A stretch of DNA of 64,000 nucleotides from Rhodohalobacter sp. 614A (GTDB lineage Bacteria > Bacteroidota > Rhodothermia > Balneolales > Balneolaceae), in NCBI RefSeq assembly GCF_021462415.1, contig NZ_JAKEDS010000001.1:344273-408272 (forward strand), read 5' to 3'. Positions 29,101 to 36,776 of the stretch are shown one piece after another. Every line of letters starts with the position of its first letter. The stretch's first letter is position 1. The position numbers and the translations under genes are program-made. The notes under the pieces were generated by a model. The model was given only the letters and a program-made list of their open reading frames with translations. It was not told where the DNA came from and did not search any database.

Positions 29101-29220
29101 TATACAAACGAATGGGATTCAAATGGCATGGCAGCTGGTATCTACATTTTGCAGTTGAAAGCTGAGCCTGGCTCAGGAACACCTTTTCAAAAGAGTGTGA
29201 AGGTGAGTGTGATTAAGTGA
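26149..29220 (+). CDS. Secreted heparinase-II/III-like protein with FN3 and T9SS sorting domain
   Basis: I place the start at ATG 26149 because a signal peptide (LPSILIAFLLAVPGYAQ) begins there; an ATG at 26071 would add 26 polar residues. An alpha-helical toroid-like half (WAEGPYYLDFTLKDAIIFWH near 325) is followed by a beta-rich half with GEGHEQPDQLQLLFYR and FLTDPGYDSG (near 487-515), resembling the heparinase II/III C-terminal fold. An FN3 domain (about 818-920) and a type A T9SS tail (FNPFPNPM ... AAGIYILQLKA) finish the protein. It is probably a surface-bound polysaccharide lyase-like enzyme. Catalytic residues were not identified, so activity is inferred. Confidence 0.6.
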   Translation: MKFQINTPAKRFLLPSILIAFLLAVPGYAQVITDVPPNERNTRFLDDSSIISMRPGLSISGFSREGSGGLGLQQILNLAFESNSNSEYQTVSQILDKAKESFSLNPQPAQVETTTNILQYLAFEALASLILEQNGVNSQQSINNGLNIREHSDVMDELKNALATLTANDKLVTKLPGETPFDEYLDALRSYNNTARAIDLYLAIENAYAYFNLDESPLLNEGEKRALMNQFRADIDILYNDGLKRVYELGGSSATEDVLEAGNRPLKGYFALGYASMSAQADQNSEREILDGYIDLAIALASEPADEDERQNYWMYQTGNGQRFWAEGPYYLDFTLKDAIIFWHAFRNNQDLEPSFDPFFNDWLLNPARWLADISTPDGSVPPLDDSNKKPIQSANLLRWSGEYGDEEIGRIFTSVYDKVSDYHGMTQLEDQYFLVEVAIPFHNSGGIEVQPLTNPNEQQLISRTTDSRDGKLYISLTGEKGESVTNGEGHEQPDQLQLLFYRDQYSFLTDPGYDSGSPQTNSTWNGYVNTNTMQYDASEIQTSFDFVTKQNEGGLESPYASFFLLRKVSIHNEAELFYEEPAPSVEILSGRVQLNYQNPLPAESIYHRTVLVVKGGSPYLIDINDITAETGRNDFVMRYYGNSNQSNTQDGWFFWDHSTRSFTSPDDRLFLYTVPLIGNFVEENQSIEIQEYENRNSDGDKNPYPIIRKSYISTEETDRFATAAILKVDDSIPSSEPQFISDSQNLSFMVHPLDSETIDLFVFATQSVNRKRTLSIRSGPLEELDFSFPANETIGFSRLNQSGNSWSQDDEYTVNLSAVTAPDAPTNLTVSIESGASGPAAILNWDEPAENSVKFYEVWKQTRDKTDLAEGPAALIATPTTNTYSDISITNLPPGEFEQRWFVKAVNSDSLVSEPSNTTDWMFIDTSSPPDEFALFNPFPNPMRQTGKIKYQLAEQANVTLQIFDLLGRPVKTILSETQTAGIYTNEWDSNGMAAGIYILQLKAEPGSGTPFQKSVKVSVIK

Positions 29221-29293
29221 TGATATTTTGCTTATTATCAAATCTTGCCAACAAAATTAAAACTATTCCAGAAAAGATCTTTTTGAACTGAAC

Positions 29294-31807
29294 ATGAGCA
29301 GCTTCTTTCTTCTGAAAAATCGTGCATTCCGGCTTCTCTCAATCGCTGTAATTTTTATGTTTTTATATGTGGGATGCCGTTCCAGCCAGCCCGTTATTGA
29401 ACCTCAGGAAGAGACGGTTCCTGCCGATACCTTACAAACTATTTCAACTCAAACGATACCGGATCATTCCCTTGAAGCCAATCGCGAAATGCGGGCGGTT
29501 TGGGTGGCAACGGTTGCCAATATCGACTGGCCTTCAGAGCCCGGCCTGCCTGTGGAAAAGCAAAAAGAAGAAATGATTGACATCCTGAACCGGGCTGCCG
29601 CTCTGAATTTCAATGCCATTATTTTGCAGGTCCGGCCTGCGGCTGATGCACTCTACGAATCTCCTTACGAACCGTGGTCGTATTACCTCACCGGCAAAAT
29701 GGGCAAGCCTCCGCTGCCTGGTTATGATCCTCTGGAATTTGCCGTTGCCGAGGCCCATAAACGCGGAATGGAACTGCATGCGTGGTTCAATCCCTACCGC
29801 GCCGGTCACCCGGCCGACAAGTCGGAGATCTCACCCAATCACGTCAGTAAAATTCATCCCGACTGGGTTCATGAATACGGTGATTATCTATGGCTCGACC
29901 CCGGAATTCCGGAAGTTCGTCAGCACACAAAGAATGTTATTTTGGATGTGGTACAGCGGTACGATGTCGACGGTGTGCACTTCGACGATTACTTTTATCC
30001 TTATCCGTCGTACGCAGGAGGAGCCGATTTCCCAGACGATGACAGTTGGAAAAAAGCTGTAGAAAATGGTACGACTCTTTCCCGTGATGACTGGCGCAGA
30101 AGCAACGTGGATTCGCTGATGAAAGAACTCTCTGAAGAGATCGGGCAAATCAAATCTCATGTAAAATTTGGAATCAGCCCGTTTGGGATCTGGCGGCCCG
30201 GATATCCCGAACAAACATCCGGTTTCGACGCCTATTCTGAACTCTATGCAGATGCCCGGCTCTGGCTGAAAATGGGCTGGGTGGATTATTTCACACCTCA
30301 AATTTATTACCGGATCAACCAGGTCGCTCAACCGTTTCCTGTGATGCTGGATTGGTGGGTAGAACAAAATGATTATGACCGGCATGTCTGGCCCGGTTTG
30401 TTTACCAGCCGACTCCGATCGGAATCTTCCGGGTGGACATCCAACGAAATTACAGGTCAGGTCTACACAGCCCGCGGCTTTCCTGATGTAACGGGTGCCG
30501 TCCATTTCAGTATGAAAACTTTTATGGAGAACCCTAACCACTTCAACCAGATTCTGGCAGCAGGTCCGCATGCATATCCGTCGCTGGTTCCGGCCTCCCC
30601 CTGGTTGGAAAACAAAAAACCGGGAATCCCAACGGTTACCTATCATGATTATAACTCCTATTGGTCACTCAACTTGCACCCCAATGATGGAGATGATGTT
30701 CAATGGTGGGTTGTGCGTACGAAGTTTAATAGCAGGTGGGAAATAGAATATTATCCCGCCAGGCATCGCGAACTGGTATTTTTTGGAGGAGAAGGGATGA
30801 AGCGTCCTTCAGAAATTGTGGTGTCTGCAGTAAATCGTGTAGGAGTGGAAGGGGAGCGGACCCGGTCCATTCCCACGAATGATCTTCAATCAGATAAAAA
30901 AGAATTCATTCATCCTCCTCAAAAGCTGATTAAGCGGGAGAATTGGGCCAAGACTAATCCCTTGGGTTATGACGCCAATGCCATTCGAAGAAATCTCTTG
31001 AAAGGTGACACCCTGCAATTCCGTGATTTCTCTCTGATTTTCACTGAAATGATTGAATCCATGCCATATCCGCGTCACTTGTTTGGAAGAGTCAACAGGA
31101 GTGAAGAACCCAAGGATAGTATCGAAATCACAAAAACGTTGACCGTTGAACTTTTTCGCAATGGGGTTTCGGAAGAAATATCTCTTGAGGCTGGAGAAGC
31201 CTTGAATTGGTATGGATATCATATTGGGCTAATTGACGCAAATTTCGATAGCGGAATGGCACAGTTTGAAGTGGCTACGGTGAATTCACTTCCTGTTGAC
31301 CGTGCATCGGCGTTAAGTACAGGATCGGCCGAGTACCGGCTTCGGGTTCCGCATACTATCCAGAAAATCACCCTTCACCATTCCGGAAGTGCTGAACCTC
31401 TCAAACCGGGCGATGATCCTAAAGCCATATTGAACGGCCTCTTTGATTGGGGAGCGAAAGACAGAAACTGGTGGGATGTACCCTATCACTATCTCATCGA
31501 TCTGGACGGAAATATTTATGAAGGCCGAAATGCCAATTATGCCGGAGAAACAAATACAACGTACGATCCGCGAGGACACCTGTTGATCAGCATCATGGGC
31601 AATTACAACCAGCAGGAACCAACCCAGGCACAGCTCGATGCCATCGCAGAAATGATGGCTTACGCTATTCAGAAATACGATTTATCAGTGGAGGATATTT
31701 ATGCACACGGAGACTGGGCCGATACCTCCTGCCCCGGAACTCACCTTCAAAAATATTTGGATGACGGAACGATTCAGAAAATGGTGAGGGAGAAACTGAA
31801 TAAATGA
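29294..31807 (+). CDS. Lipoprotein fusing a DigH/GHL10-type glycosidase to a peptidoglycan amidase
   Basis: The 837-residue protein has lipobox LYVGC (Cys28). A GHL10 (DUF187/YddW-like) TIM barrel spans about 64-400: REMRAVWVATVANIDWPSEP, NAIILQVRPAADALY, ELHAWFNPYRAG, DVDGVHFDDYFYPYP. A middle beta-rich linker follows. The C-terminus (about 690-837) is an Amidase_2/PGRP domain with ITLHHSG, YHYLIDLDGNIYEGRN and AHGDWADTSCPG, giving zinc ligands His, His and Cys. E. coli DigH cleaves glycan strands stripped of stem peptides, and Amidase_2 proteins strip those peptides. The fusion therefore appears to join two consecutive peptidoglycan-remodelling steps. Confidence 0.85.
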   Translation: MSSFFLLKNRAFRLLSIAVIFMFLYVGCRSSQPVIEPQEETVPADTLQTISTQTIPDHSLEANREMRAVWVATVANIDWPSEPGLPVEKQKEEMIDILNRAAALNFNAIILQVRPAADALYESPYEPWSYYLTGKMGKPPLPGYDPLEFAVAEAHKRGMELHAWFNPYRAGHPADKSEISPNHVSKIHPDWVHEYGDYLWLDPGIPEVRQHTKNVILDVVQRYDVDGVHFDDYFYPYPSYAGGADFPDDDSWKKAVENGTTLSRDDWRRSNVDSLMKELSEEIGQIKSHVKFGISPFGIWRPGYPEQTSGFDAYSELYADARLWLKMGWVDYFTPQIYYRINQVAQPFPVMLDWWVEQNDYDRHVWPGLFTSRLRSESSGWTSNEITGQVYTARGFPDVTGAVHFSMKTFMENPNHFNQILAAGPHAYPSLVPASPWLENKKPGIPTVTYHDYNSYWSLNLHPNDGDDVQWWVVRTKFNSRWEIEYYPARHRELVFFGGEGMKRPSEIVVSAVNRVGVEGERTRSIPTNDLQSDKKEFIHPPQKLIKRENWAKTNPLGYDANAIRRNLLKGDTLQFRDFSLIFTEMIESMPYPRHLFGRVNRSEEPKDSIEITKTLTVELFRNGVSEEISLEAGEALNWYGYHIGLIDANFDSGMAQFEVATVNSLPVDRASALSTGSAEYRLRVPHTIQKITLHHSGSAEPLKPGDDPKAILNGLFDWGAKDRNWWDVPYHYLIDLDGNIYEGRNANYAGETNTTYDPRGHLLISIMGNYNQQEPTQAQLDAIAEMMAYAIQKYDLSVEDIYAHGDWADTSCPGTHLQKYLDDGTIQKMVREKLNK

Positions 31808-31809
31808 AA

Positions 31810-32193
31810 TCAGTGAGATCTGTTGTTATCAAATAGCTGGTCGATGGAACTTTTCAGGTGAGAGTAGGTGATCGGTTTACCCAGGTAATCATGGTAGCCA
31901 ATCTGCATAGCTTTTTCCTTATTTCGTGGATCCGTATTCCCCGTGATATAGATGACGGGAATATCTTTTTCCTGCTGAATTTCACGATAAGCCTCAATTC
32001 CGTCAATATCATCCTGTAGCATAATATCCATCAGGATTAAATCGTAAGGTTCATTTTTTGCCTTTTCAATAGCTGTAGCTCCCTTTGTGGCAGTACCGAA
32101 ATGCTCAAATCCCATTTTTTTAAGCATATGCTCTAACATTAGCTGCAGAACCAGCTCATCCTCTACTATCAAAATCTTGTAGTCCGACTTCAT
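31810..32193 (-). CDS. Single-domain response regulator (CheY-like)
   Basis: The 127-residue protein is a receiver domain only: acidic pocket VEDE (10-13), phospho-acceptor Asp56 in LILMDIMLQ, Thr84 in YITGN and Lys106 in YLGKPIT. There is no output domain, so it must act through protein partners. It converges on the amidase-fusion gene with a two-base gap. The nearest kinase-like gene is the orphan HATPase at 25128-26003. Confidence 0.9.
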   Translation of the reverse strand: MKSDYKILIVEDELVLQLMLEHMLKKMGFEHFGTATKGATAIEKAKNEPYDLILMDIMLQDDIDGIEAYREIQQEKDIPVIYITGNTDPRNKEKAMQIGYHDYLGKPITYSHLKSSIDQLFDNNRSH

Positions 32194-32549
32194 ATCTTTC
32201 TTAAAGAGTTACTTCTGTAGCCAACAAATCCAAAAAATGGATAAGAAACTGATACCCTGATACTCAAACGGCTCTGCATATCAGCATTACATATAATATA
32301 TGATCTTACCCCTAAAAAATTTAGAAAAAATTAATGTTTCGTTAAGTATATACTACTGATAACAGACTTATGCAATAGTTCGATGAAGGAAATTTATAAA
32401 TTGCTTCTACTCATTGCCCCCCATATGGTTGTAAGGTTTGAATTTCCGTGAATTATTTAATTATTTCAATCTCTATTTGGAGTTTTTTAAACAATTTTTC
32501 GCCTGACGAACTCATAATTAATTCTTTTAGAGTTAAGATTAAATATAAA
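32194..32549. other. Gene-free region
   Basis: This AT-rich stretch holds no supported gene or RNA. It includes the upstream region of the response regulator and ends at the terminator hairpin of the SusD remnant. Confidence 0.5.
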
Positions 32550-32574
32550 AAGGGCACTTGGAGTAAGTGCCCTT
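32550..32574 (-). terminator. Rho-independent terminator after the SusD remnant
   Basis: Arms AAGGGCACTT (32550-32559) and AAGTGCCCTT (32565-32574) pair perfectly around a 5-base loop. T-rich sequence lies on both sides, so it could terminate in either direction. It sits 30 bases after the SusD remnant stop codon. Confidence 0.8.
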
Positions 32575-32603
32575 CATTATTTTTTTATAAAAAAAACTTC
32601 GAG

Positions 32604-33272
32604 TTAGTAACCTGGATTTTGTTGAAGCATTGGAGTTCCACCCGTAGCACTAAGGTCTATCTGGCGCTGAGGAATGGGGAAATACTCATTCTTATTGGAA
32701 GTAAAATGCCCTTCATTAAGATATGAAGCCGGGAAAAAGGCCCCTTCATAATCCATGAAATCGTTGATTTCATCTTCAGCTATACCCCATCGAATCAGGT
32801 CGAAATATCGATGGCCTTCGAGCGCGAGTTCCAGTTTTCTTTCGAAACGAACAATTTCTCTGGCGTGCTCTTTGCTTCCCAGATCCGAGTATAAAGCTAT
32901 ATCATAGTTAGGCTCGGTGTATTCATTCCAACTGCTGATACTGCTGGCAGATCCTCCAAGAAAAACAAATGTACTGCCACGATCTTCTCTTACAACCCAT
33001 GGTCCGGCGGTTGGTGTCAACGCGAGCATTTCAGCTTCGCTGCTTACAACTTCATAGGCATAGGCCTTATTCAAGTCGTTATTCACCCAACTGCTTTCGT
33101 CGGCAGCACGTTCTCGAACACGGTTGATGTATTGGCGAGCTTGTTCAAGACTTCCAACTTCAATCTCAACCTCGGCAGCCATCAGCAATACATCGGCAAA
33201 CCGAATGATTGGGATGTTGTAGGATGTTCCCGGTGCCCACTGACTTGGGTTGTTAACAACAGCATCGGCGTC
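32604..33272 (-). pseudogene. SusD C-terminal remnant, N-terminus missing
   Basis: About 220 codons of a SusD/RagB protein remain, beginning in mid-protein at DADAVVNNPSQWAPGTSYN and continuing FADVLLMAAEVEIE, YINRVRERAAD, GHRYFDLIRWGIAED and the canonical ending YFPIPQRQIDL ... QQNPGY. A full SusD is about 480-550 residues with a lipoprotein signal. Here the SusD-like reading stops abruptly at about 33272 in an A-rich run, with no start codon or signal peptide, and no susC lies upstream. The remaining frame is intact and has a terminator, suggesting a fairly recent deletion or insertion. It may be untranslated or start at an internal TTG. Confidence 0.8.
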
Positions 33273-33298
33273 TAAAAAAAGAAAAAATAATATAACTA

Positions 33299-33313
33299 CC
33301 CTAAAACTTAGGG
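33299..33313 (-). terminator. Short hairpin after the repeat-containing lipoprotein gene
   Basis: CCCTAA (33299-33304) and TTAGGG (33308-33313) form a 6-bp stem with a 3-base loop. On the minus strand a T-rich run follows within about 15 bases. It lies exactly between the lipoprotein gene and the SusD remnant and so also marks the junction. Confidence 0.4.
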
Positions 33314-33347
33314 GTCGTTATTTTACAAAAAATCACTTTATCATTAA

Positions 33348-34760
33348 TTAGTGAATGTAATGAATGGAATGATGAGGAGTGTTACTGACAACACCGTTAT
33401 CATCAGTAACAGTCAGTCTTATCTCTCTCCAATAGACATCGGATGACCAAGTATAACTAATCGTCTGTGTTTCACCAGCATTTGCCCAATTTGACCATCC
33501 TCCTCCTCCCATAGTTGAATATCGACTCTCCCAATGGTATTCATAAGGAGATGACCCTATTATATTTGCGGTAAAGTATGCTACACCTTGAAATCGACTT
33601 AATTCAACCGGCCCTGAGATTGTCACCCATGGAATGAGATTAAAAGTTCTAACTTGTGACCAGCTACTTGTGCCCTCAGAATTTTTTGCTCTAACACGCC
33701 ATGAGTAAGTTCTTCCAGTTTCTAAATTCAATGAAGAAAGCAAATAATGTGTATTGGGGGTGGAGGAAGTATGATTGTATGAACCGCTATAAATGTTTAT
33801 ATCATAAGTTGGGGTGGGGTTCCCATCCGATTCCTCCCAAACAAGGCGGCTAGATGACATATAGGATACGTTCTGACCATTTAATGGTGATGAAAGAACT
33901 GGAGCAGATACGGCAGGAGTAACTGTAAAAGACCTAACTTGTGACCACCCACTTTCATCTTCAGAATTTTTTGCTCTAACACGCCATGAGTAAGTTCTTC
34001 CAATTTCTAAATTCAATGAAGAAAGCGAATAGTGGGTTTTGGAGGTGGAGGAAGTATGATTATATGAACCACTATAAATGTTTATATCATAAGTTGGGGT
34101 GGGGTTCCCATCCGACTCCTGCCAAACAAGGCGGCTAGATGACGTATAAGGAACATTCTGACCATTTGATGGTGATGAAAGCACAGGTACAGAAGGTGAA
34201 AATAAATTCTCAGTTCTCTTAATTTTTATCTTGTATAATTCAACAACATCTGCACCTTTTGTATAATCATCTACCTTGAATGTAGTCGATATATTTGGTT
34301 CTTTCGAATCTTTTGAAAGGACAGTATCGCCAGCGGTAATATGATAGTTCCATTGAGTTTTACTAGTCCATTCAGTACTGAAAGTAGCAGTTCTAAATGA
34401 AACGCTTTTTTGGTGATAACTTGCTGAATAAAAAGCGTCTGATCCTGGCCCAGCACTATAGATTAAATCCCTTTCTTTAGTTTGATGATGTTCACAAATT
34501 TCATACACTAAATCAGCTATTTTTAGATTGTTCTTGTCTTTTAATGTTCCAATAACAACATTTTCACAATTATCGCTTAGTTGTAATTCAGAACTATCTG
34601 AGTGACCTTCATCAACTAGAAATTCTTCACCCTCACTTTGAATTGATAAAGTAGAAGTGGGCGAATTATTGCATGAATATAAAATACTGCCAAAGACGAT
34701 AATTGTTAAAATCTTCCAAAAAAAACGTCCATTTAAATTTAATTCTTTAAGTGTTTTCAT
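33348..34760 (-). CDS. Lipoprotein with two near-identical FN3-like repeats
   Basis: The 470-residue protein has a lipobox ILYSC (Cys30). The N-terminal 190 residues have no recognised domain. Two FN3-like units follow at about 192-281 and 287-377, each with PVLSSP.NGQNV, SSSRLVW.ESDGNPTPTYD, INIYSGSYNHTSST and TYSWRVRAKNSE. A C-terminal beta-rich unit (about 378-470) with W.SRYSTMGGGGWSNW resembles an Ig-like domain. It is likely a surface protein, but the function is unknown. The gene replaces the upstream part of a susCD locus, since its 3' end abuts a truncated SusD remnant. Confidence 0.7.
   Translation of the reverse strand: MKTLKELNLNGRFFWKILTIIVFGSILYSCNNSPTSTLSIQSEGEEFLVDEGHSDSSELQLSDNCENVVIGTLKDKNNLKIADLVYEICEHHQTKERDLIYSAGPGSDAFYSASYHQKSVSFRTATFSTEWTSKTQWNYHITAGDTVLSKDSKEPNISTTFKVDDYTKGADVVELYKIKIKRTENLFSPSVPVLSSPSNGQNVPYTSSSRLVWQESDGNPTPTYDINIYSGSYNHTSSTSKTHYSLSSLNLEIGRTYSWRVRAKNSEDESGWSQVRSFTVTPAVSAPVLSSPLNGQNVSYMSSSRLVWEESDGNPTPTYDINIYSGSYNHTSSTPNTHYLLSSLNLETGRTYSWRVRAKNSEGTSSWSQVRTFNLIPWVTISGPVELSRFQGVAYFTANIIGSSPYEYHWESRYSTMGGGGWSNWANAGETQTISYTWSSDVYWREIRLTVTDDNGVVSNTPHHSIHYIH
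33630..33902 (-). repeat. Intragenic tandem repeat unit 2 (FN3-like)
   Basis: This DNA encodes residues 287-377 of the lipoprotein and is almost identical to 33918-34187, with an offset of about 285 bases. The high nucleotide identity, including silent positions, indicates recent duplication or gene conversion. Confidence 0.85.
33918..34187 (-). repeat. Intragenic tandem repeat unit 1 (FN3-like)
   Basis: This is the partner of 33630-33902, encoding residues 192-281. Only scattered differences are seen, for example DESGWSQ versus TSSWSQ and YSLSS versus YLLSS. Confidence 0.85.
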
Positions 34761-35484
34761 TCTTTTGTACTTTGGTTAGTTGTTCTGATGAATATCGGGG
34801 AGTAGTATCAGATTGGTGATTGAATATTTATAGATCTTAGAAAAGCTATAAACTATTTTTCTAATCATCTCTCTCAAATCATGAACTCTCTCCATAGCAA
34901 TTTTAAGTAGCCCAGAGCTGAATTCCCTAACTACTCTTTCTCTTTTCATAAGATGCTCAAAACCAGCTTAATTAAACTGAAATCCAAGAGATTTGACTAA
35001 AAAAGCACCTAAAACTACTTGTTATAGATTATGTTATTATTTATAAAAATCTTTTCAAGTAGGGGGAAACCTTAGGGTGCGATGGGGATAAATATTAAAA
35101 CCAGGATGTCTTTTTTTTAATCTCTTGATACTATTGGAGATATAATTTTCAATCGAAATGGAAAGATTTTTCTTTTCTTGTTAAGCAATCTCTGACTATA
35201 AAAAGAACAAGAAAACCGGCCTCTACAAGCTTTCTTAAGGATATTCAGACAGATCAAATATTTTCTAAAATAAATTTCCCGCTTTTCAAATCGAAGCTGA
35301 TTGATTAAGCTGAATCACAGTCAATCCTCTTAATTTTGGAAGTACCTCTTTTGTTATGATGAAGCTATTAAATTCATCCAAAAGTGACATTGTATTTCCT
35401 GTTTGGCAACACATCTGGGATTTTAAAAATTGTTTCTAATCCTGTAAATCAATCCTGCCTCAGAAAATACAATGTCGGTCTCTC
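34761..35484. other. Long gene-free region between lipoprotein and dehydrogenase genes
   Basis: The 724 bases are AT-rich with no supported gene. A 34-codon minus-strand frame (35286-35390, starting MSLLDEFNSFIITKEVLPKL) is present but too short to judge. An inverted repeat lies at 35386-35401 and 35461-35476. Decayed mobile or accessory DNA is plausible given the truncated SusD next door. Confidence 0.4.
35386..35476. repeat. Inverted repeat pair of 16 bp
   Basis: GACATTGTATTTCCTG (35386-35401) and the reverse complement of 35461-35476, GACATTGTATTTTCTG, agree at 15 of 16 positions. They are separated by 59 bases, just beyond the dehydrogenase stop codon at 35485. Confidence 0.6.
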
Positions 35485-36492
35485 TTAATCGCGGAGCAGT
35501 TTACAGATAGCTTCCGTATACGTCTGGGTTGAACCTTGTCCGCCTACATCCGGTGTGCACTCGTCTTTGTGATCCTGCAAAACGGTATAAACCGCCGATC
35601 TTATTTTCTCAGCCAGCCGATATTCATCCAGGTATTCAAGCATCATCAAAGCAGAAAAAAGGAGCGCTGTGGGGTTGGCCTTACCCTGCCCGGCTATATC
35701 AGGTGCAGAACCGTGAACCGCTTCAAACATAGCGGCATCATCTCCGATGTTGGCAGCACCCGTTACACCGAGTCCGCCCACGAGGCCAGAGGCCAAATCA
35801 GATAAAATATCCCCGAAAAGATTCGTAGTAACAATTACATCAAACCGTTGTGGATTGAGAACCATTTGCATGGCCATATTGTCCACAATCAAATCTTCAA
35901 AAACAATATCCGGGTACTTTTCGGATACTTCTTTACCGATTTGAAGAAAAAGGCCGGTGGTCAGTTTCAAAATATTGGCTTTATGAACCAGCGTTACTTT
36001 TTTGCGGTTATTTTTTTGAGCGTATTCAAATGCCGCAGTAATAATTTTCTTACTGGCATCGCGCGTAACTACGGCAATACTTTCGGCATGCTCTTCATCA
36101 TCCACCCAATGCTCTTTGCCGATATACAATCCCTGCGTATTCTCCCTGAAAAGTACCAGGTCTACCGAACGAAACGGACTCTCTATATTTGGCAGGGAAT
36201 GAGCAGGCCGAATATTACTGTAAAGATTAAATTTTTGCCGAAGCGCCACATTAATGGATCTGAACCCTGCACCAACCGGAGTTGTGAGCGGACCTTTCAA
36301 TGCAATTCTGTGTTCTTGCATCGCCTCAATGGTCTCATCCGGAAGGGGATTGCCCGTTTTTTTATACGTGGCTTCGCCGGCTTCGCATTCAATCCAATTG
36401 ATTTGTGCACCCGCAGCTTCAAGAATATCGGTTACCGCTTTTGTGATTTCAGTTCCAATTCCGTCTCCCGGAATTCTTACAATATTATACAT
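35485..36492 (-). CDS. NAD-type isocitrate/isopropylmalate dehydrogenase family enzyme
   Basis: The 335-residue beta-decarboxylating dehydrogenase has IPGDGIGTE near the start and the substrate loop TTPVGAGFRSINVALR. NLYSNIRPA and FRENTQGLYIG follow, as in NAD-dependent isocitrate dehydrogenases. Metal ligands lie in VTTNLFGDILSDLASGLVGG and the nucleotide-binding end is EAVHGSAPDIAGQGKANP. The substrate loop with Ser and Asn (RSINVALR) favours isocitrate over isopropylmalate or tartrate. Family length is normal. The gene stands alone, so its pathway role is taken from sequence only. Confidence 0.85.
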   Translation of the reverse strand: MYNIVRIPGDGIGTEITKAVTDILEAAGAQINWIECEAGEATYKKTGNPLPDETIEAMQEHRIALKGPLTTPVGAGFRSINVALRQKFNLYSNIRPAHSLPNIESPFRSVDLVLFRENTQGLYIGKEHWVDDEEHAESIAVVTRDASKKIITAAFEYAQKNNRKKVTLVHKANILKLTTGLFLQIGKEVSEKYPDIVFEDLIVDNMAMQMVLNPQRFDVIVTTNLFGDILSDLASGLVGGLGVTGAANIGDDAAMFEAVHGSAPDIAGQGKANPTALLFSALMMLEYLDEYRLAEKIRSAVYTVLQDHKDECTPDVGGQGSTQTYTEAICKLLRD

Positions 36493-36776
36493 AGTCTGCT
36501 TTTAATGGATTAATTTTTTTCTGAAGATAAAGAATCTATATCTACGAAACAGAACATACAGCAAGCAATTGCAGTTTCATGAGGGATGAGCTTTGAACAG
36601 ACCAAAATGAAGTAAGAGATGCTGATTGATCGAAAGGCATTCGCATATCGAAGGTTTATAACTTCTACATTCGCTGTTTTTTCTTCCCGGTTCGATATTC
36701 GTTAAAGGTACTTTTATTAAAACCCGAAAATCGTTATATCTGTCTGAACCTGACTCTCGACTTTCAAACCTTTTTT

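Noticed and set aside
33630-34187. Possible CRISPR-like array because of repeated sequence
   Set aside because: There are only two long coding repeats of about 270 bases in frame within a gene, with no spacers and no cas genes.
35286-35390. 34-codon minus-strand frame starting MSLLDEFNSF in the long intergenic region
   Set aside because: Too short and without a recognisable match, and it ends inside an inverted repeat; it could be a fragment of an older gene but cannot be supported.
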